Origin: Nakaseomyces glabratus
Lineage: Eukaryota; Ascomycota; Saccharomycetes; Saccharomycetales; Saccharomycetaceae
NCBI RefSeq assembly: GCF_010111755.1
Contig: NC_088952.1
Span: forward strand, 186,001 to 250,000
DNA: 64,000 nt
Direction of reading: 5' to 3'
Within the stretch, counting starts at the first letter, position 1. The number at the start of each line of letters is the position of its first letter. Position numbers and translations under genes: made by a program. Shown here in pieces: positions 55,517 through 64,000 of this stretch. The notes below the pieces were generated by a model, which saw nothing but the letters and a program-made list of their open reading frames with translations, was not told where the DNA came from and made no database searches.

Positions 55517-56857
55517 ATGAGAGAGGTTATCAGTATCAATGTTGGGCAGGCCGGTTGCCAGATCGGTAACGCCTGCTGGGAGTTGTACTCCCTGGAGCAC
55601 GGGATCAGGCCAGATGGGTACTTGGAAGAAGGGCTGACGAAGCCTAAAGGTGGCGAGGAAGGGTTCTCTACGTTTTTCCACGAGACTGGCGCCGGGAAGT
55701 ACGTTCCCAGGGCCATATACGTGGACCTGGAGCCCAATGTGATCGATGAGGTGCGCACGGGCCCATACAAGGACCTGTTCCACCCGGAGCAGCTGATCAA
55801 CGGTAAGGAGGATGCCGCCAACAACTACGCGCGTGGCCACTACACGGTCGGCAGAGACCTGCTGGACGATATCCTGGAGAGGATCGGCAAGATCGCGGAC
55901 CAGTGTGACGGGCTCCAGGGCTTTTTGTTCACGCACTCGCTGGGTGGTGGTACGGGTTCCGGTCTGGGCTCTTTGCTGTTGGAGCAGTTGTCCATAGAGT
56001 ACGGTAAGAAGTCCAAGCTGGAGTTCGCCGTGTACCCAGCTCCCCAGCTGTCCACCTCCGTCGTGGAGCCATACAACACCGTCTTGACTACACACACCAC
56101 ACTGGAACACGCAGACTGTACCTTCATGGTCGACAACGAAGCCATCTACGACATGTGCAAGAAGAACCTGGGCATCACCAGACCCAGCTTCTCGAACCTG
56201 AATAACTTGGTCGCCCAGGTGGTGTCCTCCGTGACCGCATCCTTGAGATTCGACGGTTCTTTGAACGTAGACTTGAACGAGTTCCAGACTAACCTGGTCC
56301 CATACCCAAGAATCCACTTCCCACTGGTCTCCTACGCGCCAATCCTATCCAAGAGCAAAGCCTACCACGAATCGAACTCCGTGCCGGAGATCACCAACGC
56401 TTGCTTCGAACCAGGCAACCAGATGGTCAAGTGTGACCCAAGAACAGGTAAATATATGGCCACATGCCTACTGTACAGAGGTGATGTGGTAACAAGAGAT
56501 GTCCAACAAACAGTGGCTCAACTAAAGAACAAGAAGACTATCCAAATGGTGGACTGGTGCCCAACCGGTTTCAAGATCGGTATCTGCTACGAACCACCAA
56601 CAGCTACTCCAAACTCCCAATTGTCCGCTGTCAAGAGAGCAGTGTGTATGCTGTCGAATACCACCGCCATTGCTGACGCTTGGAAGAGAATAGATAGAAA
56701 ATTCGACCTGATGTACTCTAAGCGTGCTTTTGTACACTGGTACGTCGGTGAAGGTATGGAAGAAGGTGAGTTCACAGAAGCTAGAGAAGACCTTGCAGCA
56801 CTAGAGAGAGACTACATTGAAGTCGGCGCCGACTCCTACGGTGACGAAGAATTCTAA
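55517..56857 (+). CDS. TUB1/TUB3: Alpha-tubulin
   Basis: 446 residues, alpha subunit of the tubulin dimer. Diagnostic features: [30 protein letters not shown], the GTP-binding [16 protein letters not shown] loop, the [21 protein letters not shown] block, the alpha-specific catalytic-loop region [38 protein letters not shown], and a C terminus ending in Glu-Glu-Phe. Start ATG at 55517. Both yeast alpha-tubulin genes have an intron after codon 8; here the frame is continuous and no coding intron exists. The position between PHO84 and PGA3 corresponds to TUB3 (YML124C), but if it is the only copy it does the work of TUB1. Codon use shifts at about 56440 from G/C-ending to more A/T-ending codons. 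Confidence 0.98.
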   Translation: MREVISINVGQAGCQIGNACWELYSLEHGIRPDGYLEEGLTKPKGGEEGFSTFFHETGAGKYVPRAIYVDLEPNVIDEVRTGPYKDLFHPEQLINGKEDAANNYARGHYTVGRDLLDDILERIGKIADQCDGLQGFLFTHSLGGGTGSGLGSLLLEQLSIEYGKKSKLEFAVYPAPQLSTSVVEPYNTVLTTHTTLEHADCTFMVDNEAIYDMCKKNLGITRPSFSNLNNLVAQVVSSVTASLRFDGSLNVDLNEFQTNLVPYPRIHFPLVSYAPILSKSKAYHESNSVPEITNACFEPGNQMVKCDPRTGKYMATCLLYRGDVVTRDVQQTVAQLKNKKTIQMVDWCPTGFKIGICYEPPTATPNSQLSAVKRAVCMLSNTTAIADAWKRIDRKFDLMYSKRAFVHWYVGEGMEEGEFTEAREDLAALERDYIEVGADSYGDEEF

Positions 56858-57495
56858 TTGCTCAGAATTATATTATTTTTTTTTCCCTCGCGTTCATTTT
56901 TTTTTTTGATCCTCTCTATCTTATACCATCATGTATCACCTTCTTTTTTTCTCTCTCTCTAACCAACTTTTATTTTCTAATTTTTATTCCTTCTATTTCA
57001 CGTCAAAGCCATAATAGCACACGAATACCTAGGGGGCCTTTATTAAATTGTATTTCTTTATTTTTTTTGCCCGCCGTGCCCTCAATTCAGAAATTTCTAC
57101 TTTCTACTTATTATTATATCTAATTTTTTTTTTCCTACTATACTTTCTACTTATTTAGCGTAATATTAAATCGTGTTAATCCTTCACTCCGGTACTTCTA
57201 GTACTAATCGCCATGCCTTCACATATCCCTCTACCCTGGTGGACAATATCCCGTTGCTAGAAGGTGGCGATTCTTAGCTAAAGTCAACAAAAATCGGTCT
57301 TAGTGATTATCAATGTTCTTTGTCCTTCGGATCCTTCTCGGAACATTTTCTCACTAATCTGAAAAATTGCAAAAAATAGCTCATCGCAAAGGTTCACACC
57401 ATATAATAAAGGTTTGAATATATCTGGACTCTCTGCTTAGTTCTTTTCATGATCTACAGTTTACAAGGAATCAATCGCGCCAGACTACAACAGCA
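56858..57495. promoter_or_regulatory. Intergenic alpha-tubulin 3' / PGA3 promoter
   Basis: 638 bases. The first 300 are pyrimidine-rich with several T8-T10 tracts. A two-part stem-loop occupies 57300-57357 (separate entry). ATATAATAAAG near 57400-57410 is a TATA candidate for PGA3. Confidence 0.55.
57300..57357. promoter_or_regulatory. Two-tier inverted repeat upstream of PGA3
   Basis: TTAGTGA (57300-57306) pairs with TCACTAA (57351-57357), and inside it AATGTTC (57312-57318) pairs with GAACATT (57341-57347), giving a 14-bp interrupted stem with a 5/3 internal loop. It lies 139-196 bases before the PGA3 ATG. It may be a dyad of protein-binding sites or a small RNA. Confidence 0.5.
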
Positions 57496-58434
57496 ATGAA
57501 CGAGGACCCAGTTGTTTACAAGAACATATTAGATGAGCCATTACATGGCTTGTATATCCCAACGGCATTGTTTCTGGTCGGTACTGCCATCATGACTGCG
57601 CTTTCTGGTGAATGGAGGATCCTGCTGGCCTTGCCAGTGTTGGGTCTCCTAATTGGTGCTAGATTCTTTGCTGCTTTCAAGAGAAGACGCTCTCTATACC
57701 CAGACAAGTGGACTTCCTTGGAGCTCGAAGACCAGACATTGATCTCTAGAAACACCGCGATTTACAGATTCAAGTTGAAGACCCCATTAGAAACGATCGA
57801 CATCCCAAGTGGACACCATGTACAAGTCAGAGTGTTCATTGATGGTAAAGAAGAAGTCAGAAACTACAACCCAATCAGCACGAGATTCGAAAAGGGCCAC
57901 ATTGATTTGCTAGTGAAATCATACAAGGATGGTAAAGTCTCTAAATATTTTGCCTCTATGAAACCTGGTGAAACTGTTGACTTCCGTGGCCCTGTTGGCT
58001 CTTTGGTGTACAAGCCAAACACTTACAAGAACATCGGTATGGTATGCGGTGGATCAGGTATCACGCCTGCTTTGCAGATGCTAAACGATATTATAACGGT
58101 TCCAGAAGATCTGACTAAGCTATCGCTAATATACTGCAATGAAACTGAAAAGGACATTTTGCTGAAAGAAGAATTGGATGAGATGGCTGAAAAGTACCCC
58201 CACTTCAACGTTCACTACATTGTCTCTCAACCAACCGGCCAATGGGAAGGTGAAGTCGGTCATATTTCTAAAGAAACAATGGTAAAACATTTACCACACC
58301 CGGCCGATGACAGCAGACTGCTGATTTGTGGTCCTGAAGGATTCACTCAGAAGGTTTTTGACCAAGCTAAGGAAATAGGCTGGAAGATGGACTACACGAA
58401 GACTAAAGGTGATGAACAAGTTTTTGTGTTCTAA
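57496..58434 (+). CDS. PGA3: NADH-cytochrome b5 reductase family protein Pga3
   Basis: 312 residues, the same as yeast Pga3, an ER/plasma-membrane cytochrome-b5-reductase-like flavoprotein reported as essential in S. cerevisiae. Two N-terminal hydrophobic segments (about residues 18-35 and 40-58) anchor it. The FAD domain carries EEVRNYNPIS (RxYxPxS type) and GHIDLLVKSYKDGKVSKYF. The NAD-binding domain has GMVCGGSGITPALQML and LICGPEGF, and the protein ends in the family's aromatic VFVF. Start ATG at 57496. The family also contains Aim33, Cbr1 and Mcr1; position next to alpha-tubulin fits YML125C. ERG13 (YML126C), which should follow, is absent and RSC9 comes next, convergent. Confidence 0.95.
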   Translation: MNEDPVVYKNILDEPLHGLYIPTALFLVGTAIMTALSGEWRILLALPVLGLLIGARFFAAFKRRRSLYPDKWTSLELEDQTLISRNTAIYRFKLKTPLETIDIPSGHHVQVRVFIDGKEEVRNYNPISTRFEKGHIDLLVKSYKDGKVSKYFASMKPGETVDFRGPVGSLVYKPNTYKNIGMVCGGSGITPALQMLNDIITVPEDLTKLSLIYCNETEKDILLKEELDEMAEKYPHFNVHYIVSQPTGQWEGEVGHISKETMVKHLPHPADDSRLLICGPEGFTQKVFDQAKEIGWKMDYTKTKGDEQVFVF

Positions 58435-58740
58435 TGCACAATACAGACTTCTAGAATAAAATATCCACCGGAAGGTTTTTTGAAATGTACCATTGCTGCA
58501 TCTATACTTGGCATCATGATCAATAGTTAGAATGCATGATCTAACGCTATTTTTATACCCATTCATGCCATTACATTCGCTGATCTATAGAATTATAAAA
58601 GCAAAACTAATTAGTTAGTTATTATGTAATTAATATCAAAGTTACTGTTACAATATTTCGTCCTCTAAGAACATATTCCGTAGCATGACACAGTCTCAAT
58701 TGATCTCGTGTCAGCATATCAAGCTTGTGTGAGATAACAA
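58435..58740. terminator. Convergent PGA3/RSC9 3' region, ERG13 slot
   Basis: 306 AT-rich bases between convergent stops, where S. cerevisiae has ERG13. No remnant of HMG-CoA synthase coding sequence is visible. Confidence 0.5.
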
Positions 58741-60507
58741 TTACATTAACAATACATTATCCATGTATTCAGAAAGTACTGCATTCAAAGGTGGAACATC
58801 TGCAAGTTCATGGAGAAGAACTGGCTTAATTGTCTGACAAAATTTAGTACCTGGCCCCTCATTATCGTTAGAAACCAGGCACAAGAACGAAGCTGCTACC
58901 TTTGATACGTCAGATAAATCGTCTGTAAATGTGATTGAAGGAAGGTTTTCTTGTTTGGCTGGTACAATATTATCTCCATCTTTGAATAGGAATTTAGAAG
59001 TATTCAAGTGTTGTTGCCTTAGCAATTCTGCAGATTCTCTAATACTGATGGCCTTGTGTCTTGGCTGTATTCCCTTTATGATGAATCTTTTCTTTCCAGT
59101 TTCTGGCTCTGTAACCACCATTGCTGATGCATTTCTAAAGGAATTCGAGACATTTTTTATAAATTCAACAGCCGGTAAAAGTTTCCTCGAACTTTCACGC
59201 AGTTTTGGTCCAAATCTGGATTCATATGCCCTCCAAAGCGCAATTTGAGTAAATTCTGCATCATCCATTGATTCAAAACAACATCTTAGCCAGGTAGTCG
59301 ATCTCAATGGCTCACTCATCGAAAGTAGTTGGTTGAATAACTCCTCATCAACATCCGGCACTTCTTCTGGTGCCGGAGGTCTTAAACGTTTTATTAATTT
59401 GACTTCTGTATGCTTTAGAGTTTCGTATTGCGGTAATTTGACATTATAAGTTAACAGTTTTGGTATGATAGATATAAAAATGGAAAATCTTTTTGGATCG
59501 GAGAAAAGTTCTTTTATTCTTTGGTTTCCTGGAAGGATATATTGATACAAGAAGTCTAACGAAGCGATGACAAGTTCCTCATCACATTCGATCAATAAGA
59601 AACAGACAATTTGTGTTAACGTATCTGGATTAATGTTATCCACAACGCTTTCTTCATCTGCCTTAGATCTAACAAGTAGTCTAGAGAGTGACCTTAATAT
59701 CGATATCACCATTGATCTATCCTTAGTGTAACCCAAAACTTTTAATAACGCTAGGAAGTAAGGATCACCTTTCATAGCAGGAGCCATGTAGGAGGACATC
59801 GCTTCAATCAGATCCAGAGAGTAGTGTATTATTTCGTTCAGATAAGAGGTGTTAGACTCATAGACGGTCCATTTTGGATCATAATCTGCCAATGAAGCAT
59901 ATTTCTGCAACACGAATAGCAAGAATTTCTTTATTGGTTCATATCTAATCAATGCTTGTACAGAGTCCTGGTCCTGGGCCAAGTTTCTTAGGATCAAAAG
60001 ACAATTTAAACCTGCCTGTAGTTTCTCCATAGCTGACGCACCGTCTATCAAAGGTTCATTAAATTTGTTTATCAAATCAACTAGCTGCTCAATGAAACGG
60101 TTGAATAGAGGCAGAAGTTCCTTGGATTTCTGTAAGTTGATCATGTATGGAGCTTTGTTACTGTATGCCAGATATTTCTTCAATGCCCATTTAATCTCTT
60201 CTGGGATACCACTTAGGAGGGACATACGCATCCGGCTGAGATCATCAACACCTCTGGCAGTCTCCTTTGGGATGTTTTGGAAGATGTTCAAGTTAGCCAG
60301 CGAGTACGTCTTGGGATCCACACTCATAGTCGTGTTGTTGTTGTGCTGCGATTCAACATGCATACCGCTTGACTGCTCTCGACTGACACGTATGGGAATC
60401 GCGCTGATGTGTCTGAAACCTTCCATTGGGGCATCATTCTCCAGCCCGTTCACGCTACCTTCACGCAACTGCTGTACTTCATAGTTCATACCAGTATTAT
60501 GAAACAT
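58741..60507 (-). CDS. RSC9: RSC chromatin-remodelling complex subunit Rsc9
   Basis: 588 residues (yeast 581). Core subunit of the essential RSC remodeller, counterpart of ARID2/BAF200 in PBAF. The N-terminal 70 residues are variable (Asn/Gln-rich). The rest aligns closely with yeast: [50 protein letters not shown], an alpha-helical armadillo-like core ([41 protein letters not shown]), [15 protein letters not shown], then [35 protein letters not shown], whose pattern resembles RFX-type winged helices, and [16 protein letters not shown]. Start ATG at 60507. Divergent from MSC1. Position matches YML127W. Confidence 0.97.
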   Translation of the reverse strand: MFHNTGMNYEVQQLREGSVNGLENDAPMEGFRHISAIPIRVSREQSSGMHVESQHNNNTTMSVDPKTYSLANLNIFQNIPKETARGVDDLSRMRMSLLSGIPEEIKWALKKYLAYSNKAPYMINLQKSKELLPLFNRFIEQLVDLINKFNEPLIDGASAMEKLQAGLNCLLILRNLAQDQDSVQALIRYEPIKKFLLFVLQKYASLADYDPKWTVYESNTSYLNEIIHYSLDLIEAMSSYMAPAMKGDPYFLALLKVLGYTKDRSMVISILRSLSRLLVRSKADEESVVDNINPDTLTQIVCFLLIECDEELVIASLDFLYQYILPGNQRIKELFSDPKRFSIFISIIPKLLTYNVKLPQYETLKHTEVKLIKRLRPPAPEEVPDVDEELFNQLLSMSEPLRSTTWLRCCFESMDDAEFTQIALWRAYESRFGPKLRESSRKLLPAVEFIKNVSNSFRNASAMVVTEPETGKKRFIIKGIQPRHKAISIRESAELLRQQHLNTSKFLFKDGDNIVPAKQENLPSITFTDDLSDVSKVAASFLCLVSNDNEGPGTKFCQTIKPVLLHELADVPPLNAVLSEYMDNVLLM

Positions 60508-60814
60508 TTTGGCCTGGCTATTCTGCTCACTACCTTCTTATACAACCTAAAGCTCAATTGGCACTGTAGAAAGCTCTAAGAAAAAAAACCAAAGTTAAAA
60601 GTAGCAATGCACAGTGATGCTGGTACAATTATACTTGTCAAGATTAAGGCAAGTGCAACGATATGCTACTAATAGTTGACTATATTTTGGTGTCTTAGCG
60701 TTTGCCAAAAGTTGCGATGAGAAAGTTTCCCGGGAGAGGCTTGGTCCCGTTGTACGTACACACTAGAGCTTTATAAAGCCAGCTAATAGAGAATAAGGAC
60801 TATACCCAAGGGTA

Positions 60815-61102
60815 TTAGCCAAAAGACTTGTTAATAGCGAGGTAGATTCTTGGGTGTTTGACATATTCCCCATTTCTATTAAAATCCTGGATTCGATAAT
60901 TCCCTATGCAGTTCTTCTTTTCTTCTGCATGCCCATGGGACCAACTTAGAGCGGTGTTGTAGTATGAGGGGAGGACCACGTAGACAGTATTACATACAAG
61001 TGCCTTGCAGAATGCACTACCATGGGCATATGCTTTTGGGCAAAAGAAAAGAAAAATGGCTAGAACAGTAGTAGTATACGTCATTTTTCTTCTGAGACTC
61101 AT
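60815..61102 (-). CDS. Candidate small secreted protein, unrecognised
   Basis: 95 codons from the ATG at 61102, with a second ATG six codons in. Nothing similar is recognised. The N terminus (MSLRRKMTYTTTVLAIFLFFCPKAYA) has all three parts of a signal peptide: basic start, hydrophobic core and an Ala-x-Ala cleavage site before His-Gly. The mature part would be about 69 residues with three cysteines (two in AFCKALVC) and several His/Asn residues. There is no glycosylphosphatidylinositol tail or further membrane span. It lies in the long RSC9-MSC1 gap. Frames of this length arise by chance in the region, so the signal peptide is the only real argument. It could also be the relic of a longer gene. 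Confidence 0.3.
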   Translation of the reverse strand: MSLRRKMTYTTTVLAIFLFFCPKAYAHGSAFCKALVCNTVYVVLPSYYNTALSWSHGHAEEKKNCIGNYRIQDFNRNGEYVKHPRIYLAINKSFG

Positions 61103-61135
61103 ACCCGATTGTAAAATTCATTGCAATTAATTTAG

Positions 61136-61166
61136 AATTTACAAGCATCTTCGATGCTTGTAAATT
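61136..61166. repeat. Perfect 14-bp hairpin between RSC9 and MSC1
   Basis: AATTTACAAGCATC (61136-61149) and GATGCTTGTAAATT (61153-61166) are exact reverse complements separated by the three bases TTC. This is the strongest hairpin I found in the window. It lies 34 bases upstream of the candidate secreted ORF and 468 before MSC1. Function unknown. Confidence 0.9.
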
Positions 61167-61633
61167 TAGGGAGTTACTTTGATTGCTACAACGGATCATA
61201 TGTTGAGTCTACTAGCACAGGTAATTGGGGGTTGTTAAGAATCTGTATTTCCCTTAAATTCCAAACACATCTACAATGCCCAAGGACACAAAGCTTTGGG
61301 CACTCTAGGTTGCTGAAAGTCCTTATAGTGATGCCCATCCCTAATACAAAGAATTATGGAATAATTGCAATATTAATTAGTTAAAGCTAATTTAATAAAA
61401 TAAAGTGGATTACGGGCATCTCCCTAAACTCTAAAATTTTATCTTGAAGAACTTGTATATAATAGTTAGGATTCTTTTGGTATTTTCTTATTCCTTAGTT
61501 GGTAGTATAAGGATTTTCCATTGCAAAATTTGCTTATAACATAGAAAAGTTTACTACAAAGTTCTTATATTCTAGGTAGAGAATTTTTACTGGGAGAATA
61601 TAACAAGGATACCAAATAACTACACAGCAAACT

Positions 61634-63181
61634 ATGAAACTAGTTGGAGTTTATGCTACAACGTTAGCAGTGCTGGTCTCTGTTGATGCTTTGGGCAGCT
61701 CAGATGGAGCCATCGCCAATATTAGAAACAAGTTCACCAAGCGTGACTTGTCAGAGTATGTCAACGATTACTCTGATGACCTAGCTCGCAGTTTCTCCAA
61801 GAGCAAAGATGAGTTGATCAAGGAACTTGAAGAGAAGTGGGAGTCTGCCAAGGATGCCACTGGCTACAACAACCAAGGGTGGTGGAACACCTGGGGCAGT
61901 GACCAGTACCAATTCCCATGGCTAGGCGGTGTCGATTCCGCTAAATCTAAGGCCAAGAAGAAGTCTTCCGAATTGAAGAACTGGTTCTTTGACTCCTGGT
62001 CTCAGGACTCGCTAATGAAGTTCTTGGCCAAGTACGACTTGCCCCACGAGGCCAACCAATCTAAGGACCAATTGATCAAGACTATCAAGGACAACTTTGA
62101 CACCATCTCAAAGAAATTGGAAGTCTCTGGTTACTATCCATCCTCCTCATACTTCGATGACTGGTCTAACAAGGATCTACAGGACTGGCTAGACCACTAC
62201 AAGATCAAGTATGATCAGACCACGGACAAAAGGGACCAATTGATGAGCCTAGTTAAGAAGAATATCTACAAAGTCTCTGAGGATGTGGACAACAAGCGCC
62301 TTGACCTTTTGAACCAACTCGACCTTGCTAAGCTGGACTTATTTGACAAGGCAGGTGAGATCAAGGGCACTGTGTTCGACACCTGGAACTCCGACCAAAT
62401 TGAGAACTGGCTGAAGAGCCACGGTGTCTCAGTCAAGGAGAACGCCAAGGATCAAGCCGACTACTTGAAGAACTTGGCCTCAACGCATGCCAACTTGTTG
62501 AAGGATGATGTCGAGTGGTACACCCAGGAGATGCAGGACACTGCTACACCATACTTGAAGAAGTCTGCTGACACTGCATTGCAATACTCCAAGAGTAGTT
62601 TCTGGAATTTGTTCTCATTCTTCAAGAGGAAGACTGGCGAGACCGTTGATGCTGTGAGCCAATATGGTATGGACACTTGGGACAGTGCCAAATTGAAGGC
62701 GTACCTGGACAGCTACAGAGTGAAGTATGCCAAGGATGCCACTGAGCAACAACTGCGTGACTTGGCTGTATCCACCAAGAACAAGTGGTTCAAGAGCCTA
62801 CCAAAGGAATACACTGACGACTTTGTTAGCTGGTTAAAGACCAAGAAGAACAACATCGCCGGCCAAGGCTCCGACACATACGACTACATTGTCAACGAGT
62901 TGACCAACGTGCAGAAGGGTGCTGCCAACATGAAGGACGACGTCGCCAACAAGTTCATGGACTCCTTCCAAGGCTGGTCCACGGACGACTTGACTCAGTA
63001 CTTGAAGAAAGTTGGTGTGAACGTCAAGCAAGGCATGTACAGCCAGGACGAGCTCGTTGCCATGGCCCGCGAGAACACCCAGTGGCTGTTCGGCAAGATC
63101 CAACCTGAACCATGGTACAAGAGAGCCGCACGCAGAGTCTCCGACACGGCCTCCATGGTATACAATGGTGTGCTACATTAA
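61634..63181 (+). CDS. MSC1: Msc1-like protein with repeated Ish1-type helical modules
   Basis: 515 residues (yeast Msc1 513). Stress-inducible protein of uncertain function in the ER/mitochondrial/nuclear envelope system; mutants misdirect meiotic recombination to sister chromatids. Residues 1-19 are a signal peptide (MKLVGVYATTLAVLVSVDA). The rest is built of about six copies of a 35-residue helical unit with pattern W-(S/D)-x(2)-L-x(2)-(W/Y)-L...D-x-L at residues 34-70, 122-154, 177-210, 250-284, 349-383 and 448-482 (e.g. WSNKDLQDWLDHYKIKY, WDSAKLKAYLDSYRVKY). This is the Ish1 repeat of fission-yeast nuclear-envelope stress proteins. Strong codon bias. Start ATG at 61634. Position matches YML128C; COX14, the next gene in S. 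cerevisiae, is absent. Confidence 0.94.
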   Translation: MKLVGVYATTLAVLVSVDALGSSDGAIANIRNKFTKRDLSEYVNDYSDDLARSFSKSKDELIKELEEKWESAKDATGYNNQGWWNTWGSDQYQFPWLGGVDSAKSKAKKKSSELKNWFFDSWSQDSLMKFLAKYDLPHEANQSKDQLIKTIKDNFDTISKKLEVSGYYPSSSYFDDWSNKDLQDWLDHYKIKYDQTTDKRDQLMSLVKKNIYKVSEDVDNKRLDLLNQLDLAKLDLFDKAGEIKGTVFDTWNSDQIENWLKSHGVSVKENAKDQADYLKNLASTHANLLKDDVEWYTQEMQDTATPYLKKSADTALQYSKSSFWNLFSFFKRKTGETVDAVSQYGMDTWDSAKLKAYLDSYRVKYAKDATEQQLRDLAVSTKNKWFKSLPKEYTDDFVSWLKTKKNNIAGQGSDTYDYIVNELTNVQKGAANMKDDVANKFMDSFQGWSTDDLTQYLKKVGVNVKQGMYSQDELVAMARENTQWLFGKIQPEPWYKRAARRVSDTASMVYNGVLH

Positions 63182-63805
63182 GCATCTCAAGTTTTTACAT
63201 TACTTTTATCTTTGTCTCTTATTAATGATTACAAATTTTTTTTTTTTAAATATGTAGTTCATATCTCAATAAACTCATCCAAATAACATACAGTTTTATT
63301 TTTTCTTTCTCTCAATTATAAGCATATGATCCATGCGTATACGGGATATTGGATTGCATCCCATCATATTACAAAACTATTTTCCAAGGCATGATTTGTA
63401 AAAGATTATTTGTAAGAGTCGAGAAGTCATTACTAACCCAAGTGATGTCTCTACCTTAAACAGTATCGGGTTTAACACAATGCACCGGCGAAGGTCCCCT
63501 CCCCCAGGGGGAAAGCATTTCAGAGAGTTGCCTTGTTCAGAGGCAATTTTGACATCTTGAATATGATCAATACGATGCCTTGATCCCTCAAAGTCTGAAA
63601 AAAATTTCACTTTTTCGCTTGTACGAGCAGTTTAGGCAGAGCAGGAAAAAAAATTTATAATTTCCCTTTAGCAATTGATTGCATCTATTAAAGAAGGGCT
63701 TAACATAACTTAATATTTAATTAGTATGTAAATTTATATTTTTGAAGTTGTTCATACCCATTACAATACTAGTAATCTGATAATAAAGATAACATATAAA
63801 CAATA
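63182..63805. promoter_or_regulatory. Intergenic MSC1-RTN1 at synteny junction, with STREs
   Basis: 624 bases where order jumps from YML128C to YDR233C. Two stress elements, CCCCT (63496-63500) and AGGGG (63506-63510), sit head to head in a C-rich/G-rich palindrome 296-310 bases before the RTN1 ATG. Msn2/Msn4 control is a reasonable guess. No gene is seen. Confidence 0.55.
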
Positions 63806-64000
63806 ATGGATACTCAGAAGGAAAATAAGTGTCACTGTGATTGTGACCTACTGCTATGGAGAAACCCATTGGAAACCGGTAAGGTTTTCGGTACCACTTT
63901 GGTTGCTTTGTTGATCTTGAAGAAGGTCAACCTTTTGACTTTCTTCTTGAGAGTCGGCTACACTATTCTTTTGTCTACTGCTTTGCTAGAGTTCTCTACT
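63806..64000 (+). CDS. RTN1: Reticulon Rtn1, 3' part beyond window
   Basis: First 65 codons from the ATG at 63806, open to the right edge. Reticulons insert hairpin membrane segments that curve tubular ER. The stretch CDCDLLLWRNPLETGK followed by FGTTLVALLILKKVNLLTFFLRVGYTILLSTALLEF is the start of the reticulon-homology domain and matches yeast Rtn1 (CNCDLLLWRNPVQTGK) as I recall it. The N terminus before it is only 11 residues, shorter than the Gln-rich leader of S. cerevisiae. Rtn2 is the alternative paralog. In S. cerevisiae RTN1 is YDR233C, so this begins a new synteny block. Confidence 0.93.
   Translation, partial: MDTQKENKCHCDCDLLLWRNPLETGKVFGTTLVALLILKKVNLLTFFLRVGYTILLSTALLEFST

Larger units (their letters stand above)
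60508..61633. other. Divergent RSC9 / MSC1 intergenic region
   Basis: 1126 bases, long for this genome. It contains the candidate secreted-protein frame (60815-61102) and a strong hairpin (61136-61166), both annotated separately. ATACCC-AA-GGGTAT (60802-60815) is a further short inverted repeat. ATGCCCATGG and CCATGGGCAT (60929-60938 and 61020-61029) form a 10-bp inverted pair. The 400 bases before MSC1 are AT-rich, with a TATATAATA near 61455 as TATA candidate. Confidence 0.55.

Noticed and set aside
1..64000. tRNA genes
   Set aside because: I scanned intergenic stretches on both strands for GGTTCGANNCC-type B boxes; the only TCGAAC/GTTCGA matches are inside coding genes or lack an A box and acceptor stem.

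Overview
This is 64 kb of nuclear chromosome from a budding yeast of the family Saccharomycetaceae. It is compact: 27 confident protein-coding genes, nearly all intronless, and one U5 snRNA gene. CTG codons fall at conserved leucines in alpha-tubulin and plastin, so the standard code applies and CTG-clade Candida is excluded. Gene order, protein similarity and the absence of ARO1 and ERG13 from their expected slots fit a post-whole-genome-duplication species. The Nakaseomyces / Candida glabrata group is my best guess from memory of its gene order; no species call is proven here.

The layout is three long stretches colinear with Saccharomyces cerevisiae, joined at two junctions, plus the start of a fourth. 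Block A (1-8146) matches YDR126W-YDR130C: SWF1 (5' cut by the window edge), MTC5/SEA3, SAC6, FIN1; ARO1 is absent between SWF1 and MTC5. Block B (8746-32548) matches YGR224W-YGR215W, with every gene inverted together: AZR1-like transporter, HSV2, PET54, the U5 snRNA, TOS2, MRPL9, CRM1, CCH1, GPI1, RSM27. Block C (33063-63181) matches YML113W-YML128C, also inverted together: DAT1, TAF8, VAN1, ATR1, NAB6, NGL2/NGL3, a YML119W-like gene, NDI1, GTR1, PHO84, alpha-tubulin, PGA3, RSC9, MSC1; ERG13 is absent between PGA3 and RSC9. The last 195 bases start a reticulon gene (RTN1), which belongs to another chromosome in S. cerevisiae.

Most genes are housekeeping or membrane-transport genes. Some functional links are visible. 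MTC5/SEA3 and GTR1 both act in amino-acid signalling to TORC1. PHO84 has three CACGTG boxes in its promoter. VAN1, GPI1, NAB6 and SWF1 serve the cell wall, glycosylation or lipidation. PET54, MRPL9, RSM27 and NDI1 serve mitochondria. Two drug:H+ antiporters (AZR1-like and ATR1-like) lie in one window.

I found no tRNA, rRNA, transposon, LTR, CRISPR array or centromere. I also saw no clear evidence of a wholly new biological system. The strongest unexplained signals are a TTAGGG-type tandem array between AZR1 and HSV2, a multi-branched inverted-repeat structure at about 48.65-48.80 kb that looks like an unannotated structured RNA, a short ORF with a textbook signal peptide at 60.8-61.1 kb, several near-perfect hairpins or inverted repeats in promoters, and a strikingly GC-rich GTR1. 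Where the longest open frame began at a non-ATG codon or upstream of the conserved N terminus, I moved the start to the first sensible ATG and say so.
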